From contig CAXHEX010000024.1 of NCBI GenBank assembly GCA_964016105.1, positions 9,873 to 73,872 on the forward strand: a stretch of 64,000 bases of DNA, read 5' to 3'. The DNA is from Ketobacter sp964016105 (lineage in GTDB: Bacteria; Pseudomonadota; Gammaproteobacteria; Pseudomonadales; Ketobacteraceae). The position numbers and the translations under genes are program-made. Each line of letters starts with the position of its first letter. Within the stretch, counting starts at the first letter, position 1. Shown here one piece after another: positions 1-7,511 of this stretch. Under the pieces are notes generated by a model, which was given only the letters and a program-made list of their open reading frames with translations, did not search any database and was not told the DNA's origin.

Positions 1-224
1 TTTCGGGCATCTCTTCGCGCGCTATTTGCTGTAGCGCCTCTACCACTGGCTGAAAACTTTTCCATGGTTACCCTTTTGGTTGGAAAATGGCCGCGGGCAT
101 TTAAATCTAGACGTAGTTCCGCATCACAGCTCCGCTCTTTGGCCCCATAGCTGTTGAAACTTAATAATAACGCGGCCAAGCCTATTGTCTGAATTAATAT
201 CAGCCTAAACGTTACGTTAACCAT
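1..224 (-). CDS. Secreted hypothetical protein, N-terminal part (runs off the window)
   Basis: An open frame starts at ATG 224 on the minus strand and runs unbroken for 74 codons to the left edge, so only the N-terminus is present. A good ribosome site (AGGAGCAAGTT) directly precedes the ATG. Residues 1 to about 28 form a signal peptide: a hydrophobic stretch rich in Leu, Ile and Ala, then SYGA. The mature part is charged and ends in a Gly/Ala/Arg-rich stretch with the spaced pattern GRGATANSARRDAR, of a kind seen in small periplasmic or lipoprotein-like domains. I do not recognise the family. It is divergent from the peptide gene at 634 and shares the intergenic region 225-633 with it. Confidence 0.6.
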   Translation of the reverse strand, partial: MVNVTFRLILIQTIGLAALLLSFNSYGAKERSCDAELRLDLNARGHFPTKRVTMEKFSASGRGATANSARRDAR

Positions 225-426
225 AACTTGCTCCTTGTCTCGGTTGTATAAATTTAATTAGTTTTTTTAGACTACAGATGATCGATTAACAACGCTGTAA
301 CGTTTGCACGGCCGTTATAACAAAAAATACCAAGTTGCAGTGGGGGGGCAGCTAAAAACGTTCTCATACCAGGGAGAGATAGAATTGTATGTAGTCGAAG
401 GGAAGAGGTTGTTTGTGTTGTTAGAA

Positions 427-469
427 CTTTCTATGGAAAATGTTTCTTGGTGCCCAACAAAATAGAAAG
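427..469. promoter_or_regulatory. Inverted repeat, possible activator site
   Basis: The arm CTTTCTAT (427-434) is repeated as its exact reverse complement ATAGAAAG (462-469), with 27 bases between the arms. It lies about 100-140 bases upstream of the sigma54 promoter, the usual distance for an enhancer-binding activator. The arms are short and AT-rich, so chance is possible. Assigning it to the neighbouring sigma54 activator is inference. Confidence 0.3.
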
Positions 470-565
470 GTAGGCTGGCGAGCGGGGTATTGTTTGGTAA
501 TTTTAATAAAGATTTAATCGTTGTTAATCAAAGTGTTATGCTGTTTTTCGGGGTTTTCGGGAACG

Positions 566-582
566 TTGGCATCTTCTGTGCT
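566..582 (+). promoter_or_regulatory. Sigma54 (RpoN) promoter of the GG-leader protein gene
   Basis: The -24 element TTGGCA (566-571) is followed by the -12 element TGTGCT. The invariant GG (568-569) and GC (580-581) are separated by exactly ten bases, the diagnostic sigma54 spacing. The consensus is TGGCAC-N5-TTGC, and the -24 half is nearly perfect. Transcription would start near 593, about 40 bases before the ATG at 634. The convergent gene at 945-2234 encodes a sigma54 activator with an intact GAFTGA loop. Confidence 0.65.
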
Positions 583-602
583 TTCTCTATAACAACAGAG
601 AA
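583..602 (+). repeat. Small hairpin in the presumed 5' leader
   Basis: TTCTCT (583-588) and AGAGAA (597-602) can pair as a 6-bp stem with an 8-base loop. It overlaps the predicted transcription start of the 634 gene. No T-run follows, so it is not a terminator, and its role is unknown. Confidence 0.25.
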
Positions 603-633
603 CTAAAACAGATTTGAACCAGGAGAAACAACT

Positions 634-948
634 ATGACATCTTCAATCACAATCAACGATCTTAAGAAGAACCACATACTGGATCGGGAATCCATGAAAA
701 GCCTGAAGGGCGGTGTTGCCGAAGGCTACCTGTTCAGAGGGCCATCGCCATCAATCAATACTTCTGTGTCCCCAACTCAGATATTTAACATTCAGAATCT
801 GGACTACACAGTGAACAACACTGTCATTGAACAGTTCACTCAGCAAACCAACAACCTCAGCCAGATAAACATCACTGAGGTGATTGCTATCGATTCTTAT
901 GTGGACGCCAGCGTAAATCAGGGACAGATCGGCTTAAATAAATTTTAA
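634..948 (+). CDS. GG-leader precursor, 104 aa, Asn/Gln/Ser/Thr-rich export substrate
   Basis: The ATG at 634 follows a strong ribosome site (AGGAGAAACAACT). Residues 1-27 look like a double-glycine leader: ITINDL, then N13, L16-D17-R-E19, M21 and a hydrophobic run ending KGG at 25-27. This matches the leader of the second small gene at 9042-9227. Cleavage after Gly27 would release a 77-residue product without cysteine, very rich in Asn, Gln, Ser, Thr and Ile, with a few acidic residues. It is unlike a lanthipeptide or microcin core and more like a beta-rich or amyloid-like surface protein. It is convergent with the sigma54 activator gene, the stops sharing 945-948, and lies beyond the end of the exporter operon. 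Export by the C39 ABC protein is inferred from leader and context. I do not recognise a named family. Confidence 0.75.
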   Translation: MTSSITINDLKKNHILDRESMKSLKGGVAEGYLFRGPSPSINTSVSPTQIFNIQNLDYTVNNTVIEQFTQQTNNLSQINITEVIAIDSYVDASVNQGQIGLNKF

Positions 949-2234
949 GCCGGCGTTTTTGAGTCGGCTGTTTCTGTACGGCGTTTAAAGTCTTTGGACT
1001 TAATGCCGTGCTTTTTCAGCAAGGTCTGGAGATGGGAACGGTTCATCTCGATTTGCTTCGCCAGTTCTACCACGCGACCGTTGACGGATTTGAGCCCTCG
1101 TTCCAGAAACTGTTTTTCCGCGGCGTCGCTGGCGGCTTTTTTCACATCGCTTAGGGCCATGTCCGTTGCCTGTAATACCGGGTCAATGGTAGGCATATGC
1201 ATACGGGTTTTGGGTATCAGCTCATCAGGTAGATGATGTATATCCGCTTCTTGTTCCGCCAGGCAAGTGAGGCGGTATATCAGGTTCCGTAGTTCCCGGA
1301 TATTTCCTGGGTAGTTATAGCTGTTCAGGAATCGCTGTAAATCCTTATTGAATTGGATCGGGCTGCGGTTAAGACGCTCTGCCGCTTCCGAACAAAAGTA
1401 TTCCTGCAATAACGGTATTTCGTCTTTTCGTTCCCGCAAAGGTGGCACCGTGACTTGGATTACGCTGAGGCGGTAATACAGGTCTTCCCGAAATGTGCCT
1501 TCCTCGCTTTGTTTGCGCAGATTGCGATTGGTGGCGGCCACCACACGGGTGTCCACGATGGAGCGTTGATCAGAACCCACCCGTTGGATTTCATTGGATT
1601 GCAGCACCCGCAGCAGCTTCACCTGACTCTGCATGGGCAGCTCACCGATTTCATCGAGAAAAATGGTGCCTTCGTGGGCACTTTCGAATAGCCCTTTGCG
1701 ATCCGATGTGGCGCCGGTAAATGCGCCTTTTTTATGGCCAAACAGTTCCGACTCAATCAGGCTTTCCGGAATGGCACCACAGTTGACGGAGATTAAGGGC
1801 TTATCCGAGCGGCTGCCGTTGGCGTGAATCACCCGTGCCATAAGCTCCTTACCGGTTCCGCTTTCGCCGTCAATTAATACGGGAAGGTCGGTGGGGGCGG
1901 CTTTCTCGGCAATTTCCAGAGCTGCCAGTAACTTCGGGTTTTCACCGAATACCCCTTCAAACACAAAACTGCGATCGATGAGAGCCTGGCGACGTTCCGC
2001 TTCGGTGCTGGGTTGGGCAGTTTGCTGTTTTTGCGCGGCTTCCAAAAAGCGTTCTTGGTGAGACAGTTGCAAAATGTCTTCCCGTAGGCGGTTGCTCTGA
2101 TCCAGCAATTTTTGAATTTCCGGCCGTTCCAGCTTGGATGCCCAGCGTAAGGTAGAGCGCAAAATCTCTAGCTTTTCCAGGATACCCGCGTGGGAAACCG
2201 ATGCTGTTCTCTTGCGCACATTGTAAAGCTTCAC
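945..2234 (-). CDS. Sigma54-dependent transcriptional activator without receiver domain
   Basis: Enhancer-binding AAA+ activator, 429 aa. The Walker A motif GESGTGKE is at 123-130, the sigma54-contacting loop GAFTGA at 170-175 and the Walker B region FLDEIGEL at about 192-199. An arginine-rich sensor region (REDLYYRLS) follows, and a Fis-type helix-turn-helix lies near 370-415. The first ~90 residues are helical and charged, probably coiled coil, with no phosphorylation, PAS, GAF or FHA domain visible, so its input signal is unknown. Its ATG overlaps the end of the upstream ABC exporter gene (2231-2234), showing it is the last gene of the export operon. The obvious target is the sigma54 promoter at 566-582 before the GG-leader gene. 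Confidence 0.88.
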   Translation of the reverse strand: MKLYNVRKRTASVSHAGILEKLEILRSTLRWASKLERPEIQKLLDQSNRLREDILQLSHQERFLEAAQKQQTAQPSTEAERRQALIDRSFVFEGVFGENPKLLAALEIAEKAAPTDLPVLIDGESGTGKELMARVIHANGSRSDKPLISVNCGAIPESLIESELFGHKKGAFTGATSDRKGLFESAHEGTIFLDEIGELPMQSQVKLLRVLQSNEIQRVGSDQRSIVDTRVVAATNRNLRKQSEEGTFREDLYYRLSVIQVTVPPLRERKDEIPLLQEYFCSEAAERLNRSPIQFNKDLQRFLNSYNYPGNIRELRNLIYRLTCLAEQEADIHHLPDELIPKTRMHMPTIDPVLQATDMALSDVKKAASDAAEKQFLERGLKSVNGRVVELAKQIEMNRSHLQTLLKKHGIKSKDFKRRTETADSKTPA

Positions 2235-5200
2235 GGTGCCTCCGAAATCTGCTTCTGTACCAGCTGATAGTACATGCCTTTGCGGTCCAGTAATTCCTGG
2301 TGGTTACCCTGTTCCACCAGGGCGCCCTTGTACAACACCAAAATCTTATCCGCTTGCATAATGGTGCTGAGACGGTGGGCAATGACCACCGAGGTTTTGT
2401 CTTGCATGATGTTCTTCATGTTTTCAAGAATATTGCTCTCGGCCTGCGTATCCAGCGCGGAGGTGGCTTCGTCAAAAATCAGCAACCGGGGGGCGTGATA
2501 AAGTGCTCGGGCAATACAAACACGCTGCATCTGGCCACCTGACAATCCCATGCCTCTTTCGCCTACTACCTGCTCGTACCCGAGAGGCATGGCACTAATA
2601 AAGTCGTGGGCGTCGGCCATTTTGCATACTTCCATTACCCGCCGCAGATCAGGGTTGTTGTCGCCGGCGGCGATGTTCTCTGCGATACTGCCGGAAAACA
2701 GCAGGTTGGATTGCATTACATAGCCAATGCGAGAGCGATAGAATTCTTTATCGATATTTTTGAGGTCGTAGCCGTCAACGTTGATCTTACCTTCTGTTGG
2801 ATTGAAAAATCCCACTAGCATTTTCGCCAGGGTGGTTTTGCCAGAGCCACTTTGGCCAACAATGGCCACCATCTCACCAGCTTTAATATCGAAGCTGATG
2901 TTCTCAAGAATATAATCTCCTGAGTCACCATAGCGAAAGTACACTTGATCAAATTGGATATCACCTTGCAGTTCCGGCAGCATCACCCGGGAGCCAATAT
3001 CTTCCGGCTTCTGTTCCGGCTCCATGTCCAGCACATCACCCAGTCGTTCCATGGCCACACCAGCGCTGTGAATCTGATTCCACAAACCCACCAGGCCCAT
3101 CAACGGTGCCAGTACACTGCCCATCAAAGCATTAAATGCCATCAGTTGACCGATGGTAAGCTCATTGGATAAAACCTGGGTAGCACCTATCCACAGTATC
3201 ACCACGGTGATCATGGAGTTGAGGAGTTGGCTGATGAAACCCACCCAGATGCCAAAACGCTGGGAGCGGTATTGCACATTCAGCGAATTCACGTATTTCT
3301 TTTCCCATTTTATGCGCATGGTGCGTTCCATGCCCATGGCTTTAATGGTTTCCGCGCCACCGAGGGTTTCCATCAATACGGAATCGGCATCGGTGGAGGC
3401 GGTGAAGGTCTCCCGGGCATAGCTTTTCAGTTTGGGGGTGACCAGCACCGTGAGCAGAATGATGGGAATCACCATGGCAATCAGTAAACTGGTGAGGGTG
3501 ACGTTGTAGAGAAACAAAATGGTGAAATAGATAAACACCATCAATAGATTGAGGATGGTGGATACGGTGGCACCTGTTAGGAACGATCGTATGGTCTGGT
3601 TTTCCTGAAAGCGGGCAAAGATATCACCGGTTTTTCGCTTCGAGAAAAAGGAGATGGGTAGTGACATGGCATGCTTGAAGAAATGAGACATCATGGAGAA
3701 GTCCATATTCCTCACCATATAGGTCATTAAAAATGACCTTAGCACCGTACTCACCTGGGTAAACAGATTGGTAATAATAAAGCCGACGATAAGTAAATTG
3801 AGCAGGTTGACGTTGGCGTGGACAATGACCCTGTCAAGAATATTCTGGATGATGACCGGTGGAATAATACCGAGCATCTGAATAATAAAGGTGGCAAGAA
3901 ACAGGTGTAGCAGAATTTTTTTGTAGGGCTGCAGGTAATGAATAAAACGAATCCAGGGGGATTGTCCCGCTTCCGGTTGTGCCAGATCGTTACCTGGGTC
4001 AAATAGCAGGCAGGTTCCGCTCCAGCCTTTTTCAAATTCTTCCACGGTCATTTTGCGGAAGCCGGGGCCGGGGTCTGCTACCCACACATGCTTTTTAGAA
4101 ACCCCATAGACGATGATGTAGTGATAGCCTTCCCAGTGGGCGATAAACGGCATCTGAAAGCCCAGCAAGGATTCGTAGGTACATTGGATGCCGCGGGTAT
4201 TGAAGCCCAGGGAATCACCTACTTTTGCCAGGCTTTCCAGGGTGGCACCTTCCGTGGTGACGTTGGCCATTTCCCTTAATTTGCCCAGGGTGAGGGGGAT
4301 CTTGTAATACTTGCAGATCATGGCCAGGCAGGCAGCCCCGCAGTCCATTTCCTCTGCCTGTTCCACCAACGGGAAGCGCTTGATAACCCGCTCTCCCATA
4401 CCGGGCTTTGACCACAGGTCAAACACTTCCGGTAGGCGACGCCGTTGTGATAGTTTTTTCTGGCGTTCCAATTCACGCTCGTAGAAAGAAATCCGTTGTT
4501 CCAGGGCTTCGCCCAGGCGGTTATTTCTTTCCAGAATAAAGTGTACTGTCTTTTCCGGAATCACCAGCAGCACCGAATCCTGGGATGCGGTGGCAGTCAT
4601 CATCTGTTCCTGACGCAGCAGGCAGGCCTTTTCGCCGAATACTTCGCCTTTTTTCAAGGAGGCAATGGTGTACTCGTTGCCTTCTTCGTTGCGGGTCAGT
4701 TGTACTTGTCCCTGGCGTACCACGTAGAGTCTGCGGTCTTCCTTGCCATCCTGCTGCAGAATAACAGAGCCCGCTTTCATTCGTTTCACGCCCACGGTGG
4801 CCACTACCTGGGCGATTTCGCTTTTATCGACTTTGCCTCGGAGATCAAACAGCCGGTTAACCAGTCCTCCGGCGGAGGCAATGGCGGCGTAGGTTGCTAC
4901 AAAGGATCGGGCTTTATCGTTCTGCTGAAAAATATCCGTAAAGGCTTCTTTGGCAATAAAAATGATTTCCGTCTTACCGGAAGACCGCACGGAATATTCC
5001 AATGTCTGATCTCGGAGCATGCCGATTTCACTGAATACTTCACCGGCTTTGCGCACGCCCTGGCTGGTTTCTTTGCCGTTTTCTTCTATAAATAAGCGCG
5101 CCGCGCCGGTTTTTATGCAATAGATGCCCTTGGCTTTGTCTCCTGCATTGGCAATGGCTTCGCCAAATTTATAGAAGCGCTTTTCTCCTGCTGCTGCAAT

Positions 5201-5329
5201 TCGGTTGAGGGCTGGGCGGTCAAAGCAGGACAGTATCTCCAGGTTTGAGAGAAACTCATTCAGTTCATGGTCTTTTGAATTTCGATCTACACTGCTACTT
5301 TCTTTTTCTGGCAAGACATTATCAGACAT
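2231..5329 (-). CDS. C39-peptidase ABC exporter with two cyclic-nucleotide-binding domains
   Basis: A 1032-aa peptidase-containing ABC transporter that should cleave double-glycine leaders and pump the product across the inner membrane. Two cNMP-binding/CRP-like domains are at about 30-150 and 165-285 (the second contains KKGEVFGEKACL). The C39 peptidase is at about 316-442, with Gln324, catalytic Cys330 (DCGAACLAM), His403 and Asp419 all present. The transmembrane domain spans about 465-750. The C-terminal ATPase has Walker A GQSGSGKTT, signature LSGGQMQR, Walker B LLIFDEATSALD and the VIAHR switch. It is nearly complete by every motif. The N-terminal double cNMP module recalls cyanobacterial HetC and NHLM-type exporters. 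It lies 18 bases after the PpiC gene and overlaps the sigma54 activator by 4 bases. Whether a nucleotide is bound cannot be told here. Confidence 0.92.
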   Translation of the reverse strand: MSDNVLPEKESSSVDRNSKDHELNEFLSNLEILSCFDRPALNRIAAAGEKRFYKFGEAIANAGDKAKGIYCIKTGAARLFIEENGKETSQGVRKAGEVFSEIGMLRDQTLEYSVRSSGKTEIIFIAKEAFTDIFQQNDKARSFVATYAAIASAGGLVNRLFDLRGKVDKSEIAQVVATVGVKRMKAGSVILQQDGKEDRRLYVVRQGQVQLTRNEEGNEYTIASLKKGEVFGEKACLLRQEQMMTATASQDSVLLVIPEKTVHFILERNNRLGEALEQRISFYERELERQKKLSQRRRLPEVFDLWSKPGMGERVIKRFPLVEQAEEMDCGAACLAMICKYYKIPLTLGKLREMANVTTEGATLESLAKVGDSLGFNTRGIQCTYESLLGFQMPFIAHWEGYHYIIVYGVSKKHVWVADPGPGFRKMTVEEFEKGWSGTCLLFDPGNDLAQPEAGQSPWIRFIHYLQPYKKILLHLFLATFIIQMLGIIPPVIIQNILDRVIVHANVNLLNLLIVGFIITNLFTQVSTVLRSFLMTYMVRNMDFSMMSHFFKHAMSLPISFFSKRKTGDIFARFQENQTIRSFLTGATVSTILNLLMVFIYFTILFLYNVTLTSLLIAMVIPIILLTVLVTPKLKSYARETFTASTDADSVLMETLGGAETIKAMGMERTMRIKWEKKYVNSLNVQYRSQRFGIWVGFISQLLNSMITVVILWIGATQVLSNELTIGQLMAFNALMGSVLAPLMGLVGLWNQIHSAGVAMERLGDVLDMEPEQKPEDIGSRVMLPELQGDIQFDQVYFRYGDSGDYILENISFDIKAGEMVAIVGQSGSGKTTLAKMLVGFFNPTEGKINVDGYDLKNIDKEFYRSRIGYVMQSNLLFSGSIAENIAAGDNNPDLRRVMEVCKMADAHDFISAMPLGYEQVVGERGMGLSGGQMQRVCIARALYHAPRLLIFDEATSALDTQAESNILENMKNIMQDKTSVVIAHRLSTIMQADKILVLYKGALVEQGNHQELLDRKGMYYQLVQKQISEAP

Positions 5330-5347
5330 CGGTAATCAACATTCCTG

Positions 5348-6097
5348 TCACAGTATTTCAATGGTGTGTTCACGGGCCTGCGCCGCCAGCCATTGATCTT
5401 GGATCAGGCGTTTGATTTCACTGCGGGTGTCGTCGTCCAACGACGCCGGGTTAGAAAGCCCCACCCGAAAGATTTCCATGTAGTCACCGCCGGTGGCAAA
5501 GGGGCCCAATACCTGTCCTTCACTGGCACTGAACAACTTGGCTTCTATATCAGCCTGCATCATGCCCCGTTTTAACGAACCGATATAACCAGCCTGTTCC
5601 CGGGTGTCGGCCAGTGAGTGTTCCGTGGCCAGCTCTTCAAACATCTCTGGAGCGTCTTCCAGGATGGACATGATTTCCCGTGCGGCACCTTCGTCGTCCA
5701 CCAGTATGTGGCTCACTTCAATCTTATCGAAGCTGGGCCGATTCAGGTTGAACACTTCTTCCACCGCGTTGTCGTTCACAATATGACTCTGTAGCTTTTC
5801 CTGATAAATAGAGTCCGTCAGGAACACCTCGAAATCGTCCAGGGAGACACCCAGTGCATCAAAATACTCATTGGTTTCTTTGGCTCGATGCAGGTCGTGG
5901 GCTCGGCGAAATTGGTCGGCTTTTTCCTGTAGTTCCTCATCGGTGATTTTAATCCCCAGTTTTTTTGCGGCTCTTACCGTAAGCTGATCCTTGAGAATTT
6001 CATCCATCAACGTTTCAAAGCGGCCATTGAGTTTTAAAATTCGAATAAAATCGTCTGTAGTAAACGTATCACCGTCGATTTTTACAATTCCGGACAT
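5348..6097 (-). CDS. PpiC/SurA-like peptidyl-prolyl isomerase without signal peptide
   Basis: 249-aa parvulin-family protein. The N-terminal ~110 residues are helical and charged, like a SurA-type chaperone part. The rotamase domain is at about 125-225 and shows the family pattern EVSHILV, then FEELATEHSLADT, GYIGSLKRG and the QVLGPF region. The ATG at 6097 is chosen because AGAGGTG stands seven bases before it; an upstream GTG at 6106 lies inside that ribosome site. There is no signal peptide or membrane segment, so it should act in the cytoplasm. It sits between the HlyD adaptor and the ABC exporter genes. A role in keeping the GG-leader precursors unfolded or presenting them to the exporter is inference from this position. 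Confidence 0.85.
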   Translation of the reverse strand: MSGIVKIDGDTFTTDDFIRILKLNGRFETLMDEILKDQLTVRAAKKLGIKITDEELQEKADQFRRAHDLHRAKETNEYFDALGVSLDDFEVFLTDSIYQEKLQSHIVNDNAVEEVFNLNRPSFDKIEVSHILVDDEGAAREIMSILEDAPEMFEELATEHSLADTREQAGYIGSLKRGMMQADIEAKLFSASEGQVLGPFATGGDYMEIFRVGLSNPASLDDDTRSEIKRLIQDQWLAAQAREHTIEIL

Positions 6098-6125
6098 GCC
6101 AATCACCTCTTGATCTAAATACTTG

Positions 6126-7511
6126 CTAACCTTGTAAATTTCTCAGTGGGTCTAAAATTAAATCGAATATCCTGCGCTTCCTCACCACGATTTCCGCGAT
6201 GCCTTCCATGCCGTAGCGCAGTGACAATCGTTCCCCGTCCACTTCAAAAAAATCTTTATCCAGCGCCACCCGACCTTTATAGACAAAAGCCCCAGTGCCT
6301 GCAGCGGACTGGGTGGTGGGGGATACGTATTCCAGCTCGCCCTCGATAAACCCATAGCGCTGATAAGGAAAGGCGTTAAATTTAATTTTTACCTCTTGCC
6401 CCACCCGCAGGAAGGCTCGGTCCGCTTCGGCGATTTCCAGCTTTAGCACCGGTTGAGCGTCACTGGCGGCTATGCCACCGAGGGGGGTATTGGCATTGAG
6501 TTTATCGCCCGCTTGGGTGTAGGTCACTTCAGTTACAGTGCCGGATACGGGAGCTTCTATGCGTAGAAAATTATCGGCATCGATATTGCCAAAATTGATT
6601 CTTGAAGCCAGATTGGCACCGATTTGGGCTTTTTTCAATTGCAGCTCAATTCGTTGTTGTTCCTGGATTAGGGCCTCCCGCTTTTTATCCCGTTCAATTT
6701 CCAATGCCACCAGATCCCTATCGCTGCCTTCCACCTTGGCTTTGGCTTCTGCGTATTCGTTACTTAATTGGTATTCCAGTTCGTTTAGACTGGCTTTGCT
6801 GAGATTGAAGTCGGCCTGTGCCACAATCAGTTTGCTACGGGCTTGCTCCACTTGGTCACGGGAAACGCCACCTCCGCCGTCCAGATTAAAAAGGCGCTCT
6901 AGTTTGGCCAGATCTTTACGGGTTACCTCCAGGGCGCGGCCCGCTTTTTGCTGGTTGGCCTTGGCTTCTTCCAGCCGCGCTTTTTGGGCTTGAGTGATTT
7001 TAACCAAGCCTTCCGCTAACCGTTTCTCATGGAGGTTGCGGGCAATTTCAATTTGTCGCTCCAGGGACTCAATTTCCCGCTGTAACAACTGTTGACGTTG
7101 TTTAAAACGCTCGGAATCTCTTTCCGCATTGGATAGCTGCAGTTCCGCCTCCAGTGCATTGGCGGCAATCTCTATGGCCTGCCGTGCATTGAGACGGGCA
7201 AGAGTATCTCCCTTGGTTACGGGCTGACCCTCAGCCACGTAGATGTCCACTAGTTCGCCATCGATGGGGGTATAGAACCGTTGTACATCGGAATCCGGTG
7301 CCAATCTACCTTGGGCGCTCACGATCACATCGGCGTGCCCAATAAAGGACCAGAGCAAACCGGCCACAATCAGTGCGGCAATCAATAAAATCATGGACCG
7401 CACCAATTTAGAGGGTTGTGCCGATAAAATTTCAATACCTTCGGCGCCGTGTTCGTTGACGGCTTCGTTTAGTGCCTTTAACTGCGGATTATTTTTCTGA
7501 GAAGACGACAT
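6126..7511 (-). CDS. HlyD-family periplasmic adaptor of the peptide exporter
   Basis: 461-aa membrane fusion protein. A short cytoplasmic tail is followed by one transmembrane segment at about 35-57 (SMILLIAALIVAGLLWSF). A first biotinyl-lipoyl half (GRLAPDSDVQ to GDTLARL), a long coiled-coil hairpin at about 115-295 and the second lipoyl half (RIEAPVSGTVTEVTYTQAG) follow, then a beta-barrel region to the end. It should bridge the inner-membrane ABC exporter and the outer-membrane factor encoded just upstream. The ATG at 7511 is preferred, with GGAGGTGG upstream. A longer frame from TTG 7550 would overlap the preceding gene by 62 bases. The chosen start still overlaps that gene's end by 23 bases, indicating coupled translation. 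Confidence 0.88.
   Translation of the reverse strand: MSSSQKNNPQLKALNEAVNEHGAEGIEILSAQPSKLVRSMILLIAALIVAGLLWSFIGHADVIVSAQGRLAPDSDVQRFYTPIDGELVDIYVAEGQPVTKGDTLARLNARQAIEIAANALEAELQLSNAERDSERFKQRQQLLQREIESLERQIEIARNLHEKRLAEGLVKITQAQKARLEEAKANQQKAGRALEVTRKDLAKLERLFNLDGGGGVSRDQVEQARSKLIVAQADFNLSKASLNELEYQLSNEYAEAKAKVEGSDRDLVALEIERDKKREALIQEQQRIELQLKKAQIGANLASRINFGNIDADNFLRIEAPVSGTVTEVTYTQAGDKLNANTPLGGIAASDAQPVLKLEIAEADRAFLRVGQEVKIKFNAFPYQRYGFIEGELEYVSPTTQSAAGTGAFVYKGRVALDKDFFEVDGERLSLRYGMEGIAEIVVRKRRIFDLILDPLRNLQG

Larger units (their letters stand above)
225..633. other. 409-bp intergenic region between divergent genes
   Basis: No convincing gene is seen on either strand; the only open frames are about 10-22 codons and lack a ribosome site. 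The region holds the start signals of the leftward secreted protein and, on the right, a sigma54 promoter, an inverted repeat upstream of it and a small hairpin in the presumed leader of the 634 gene. It is AT-rich with several T runs. Confidence 0.6.
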
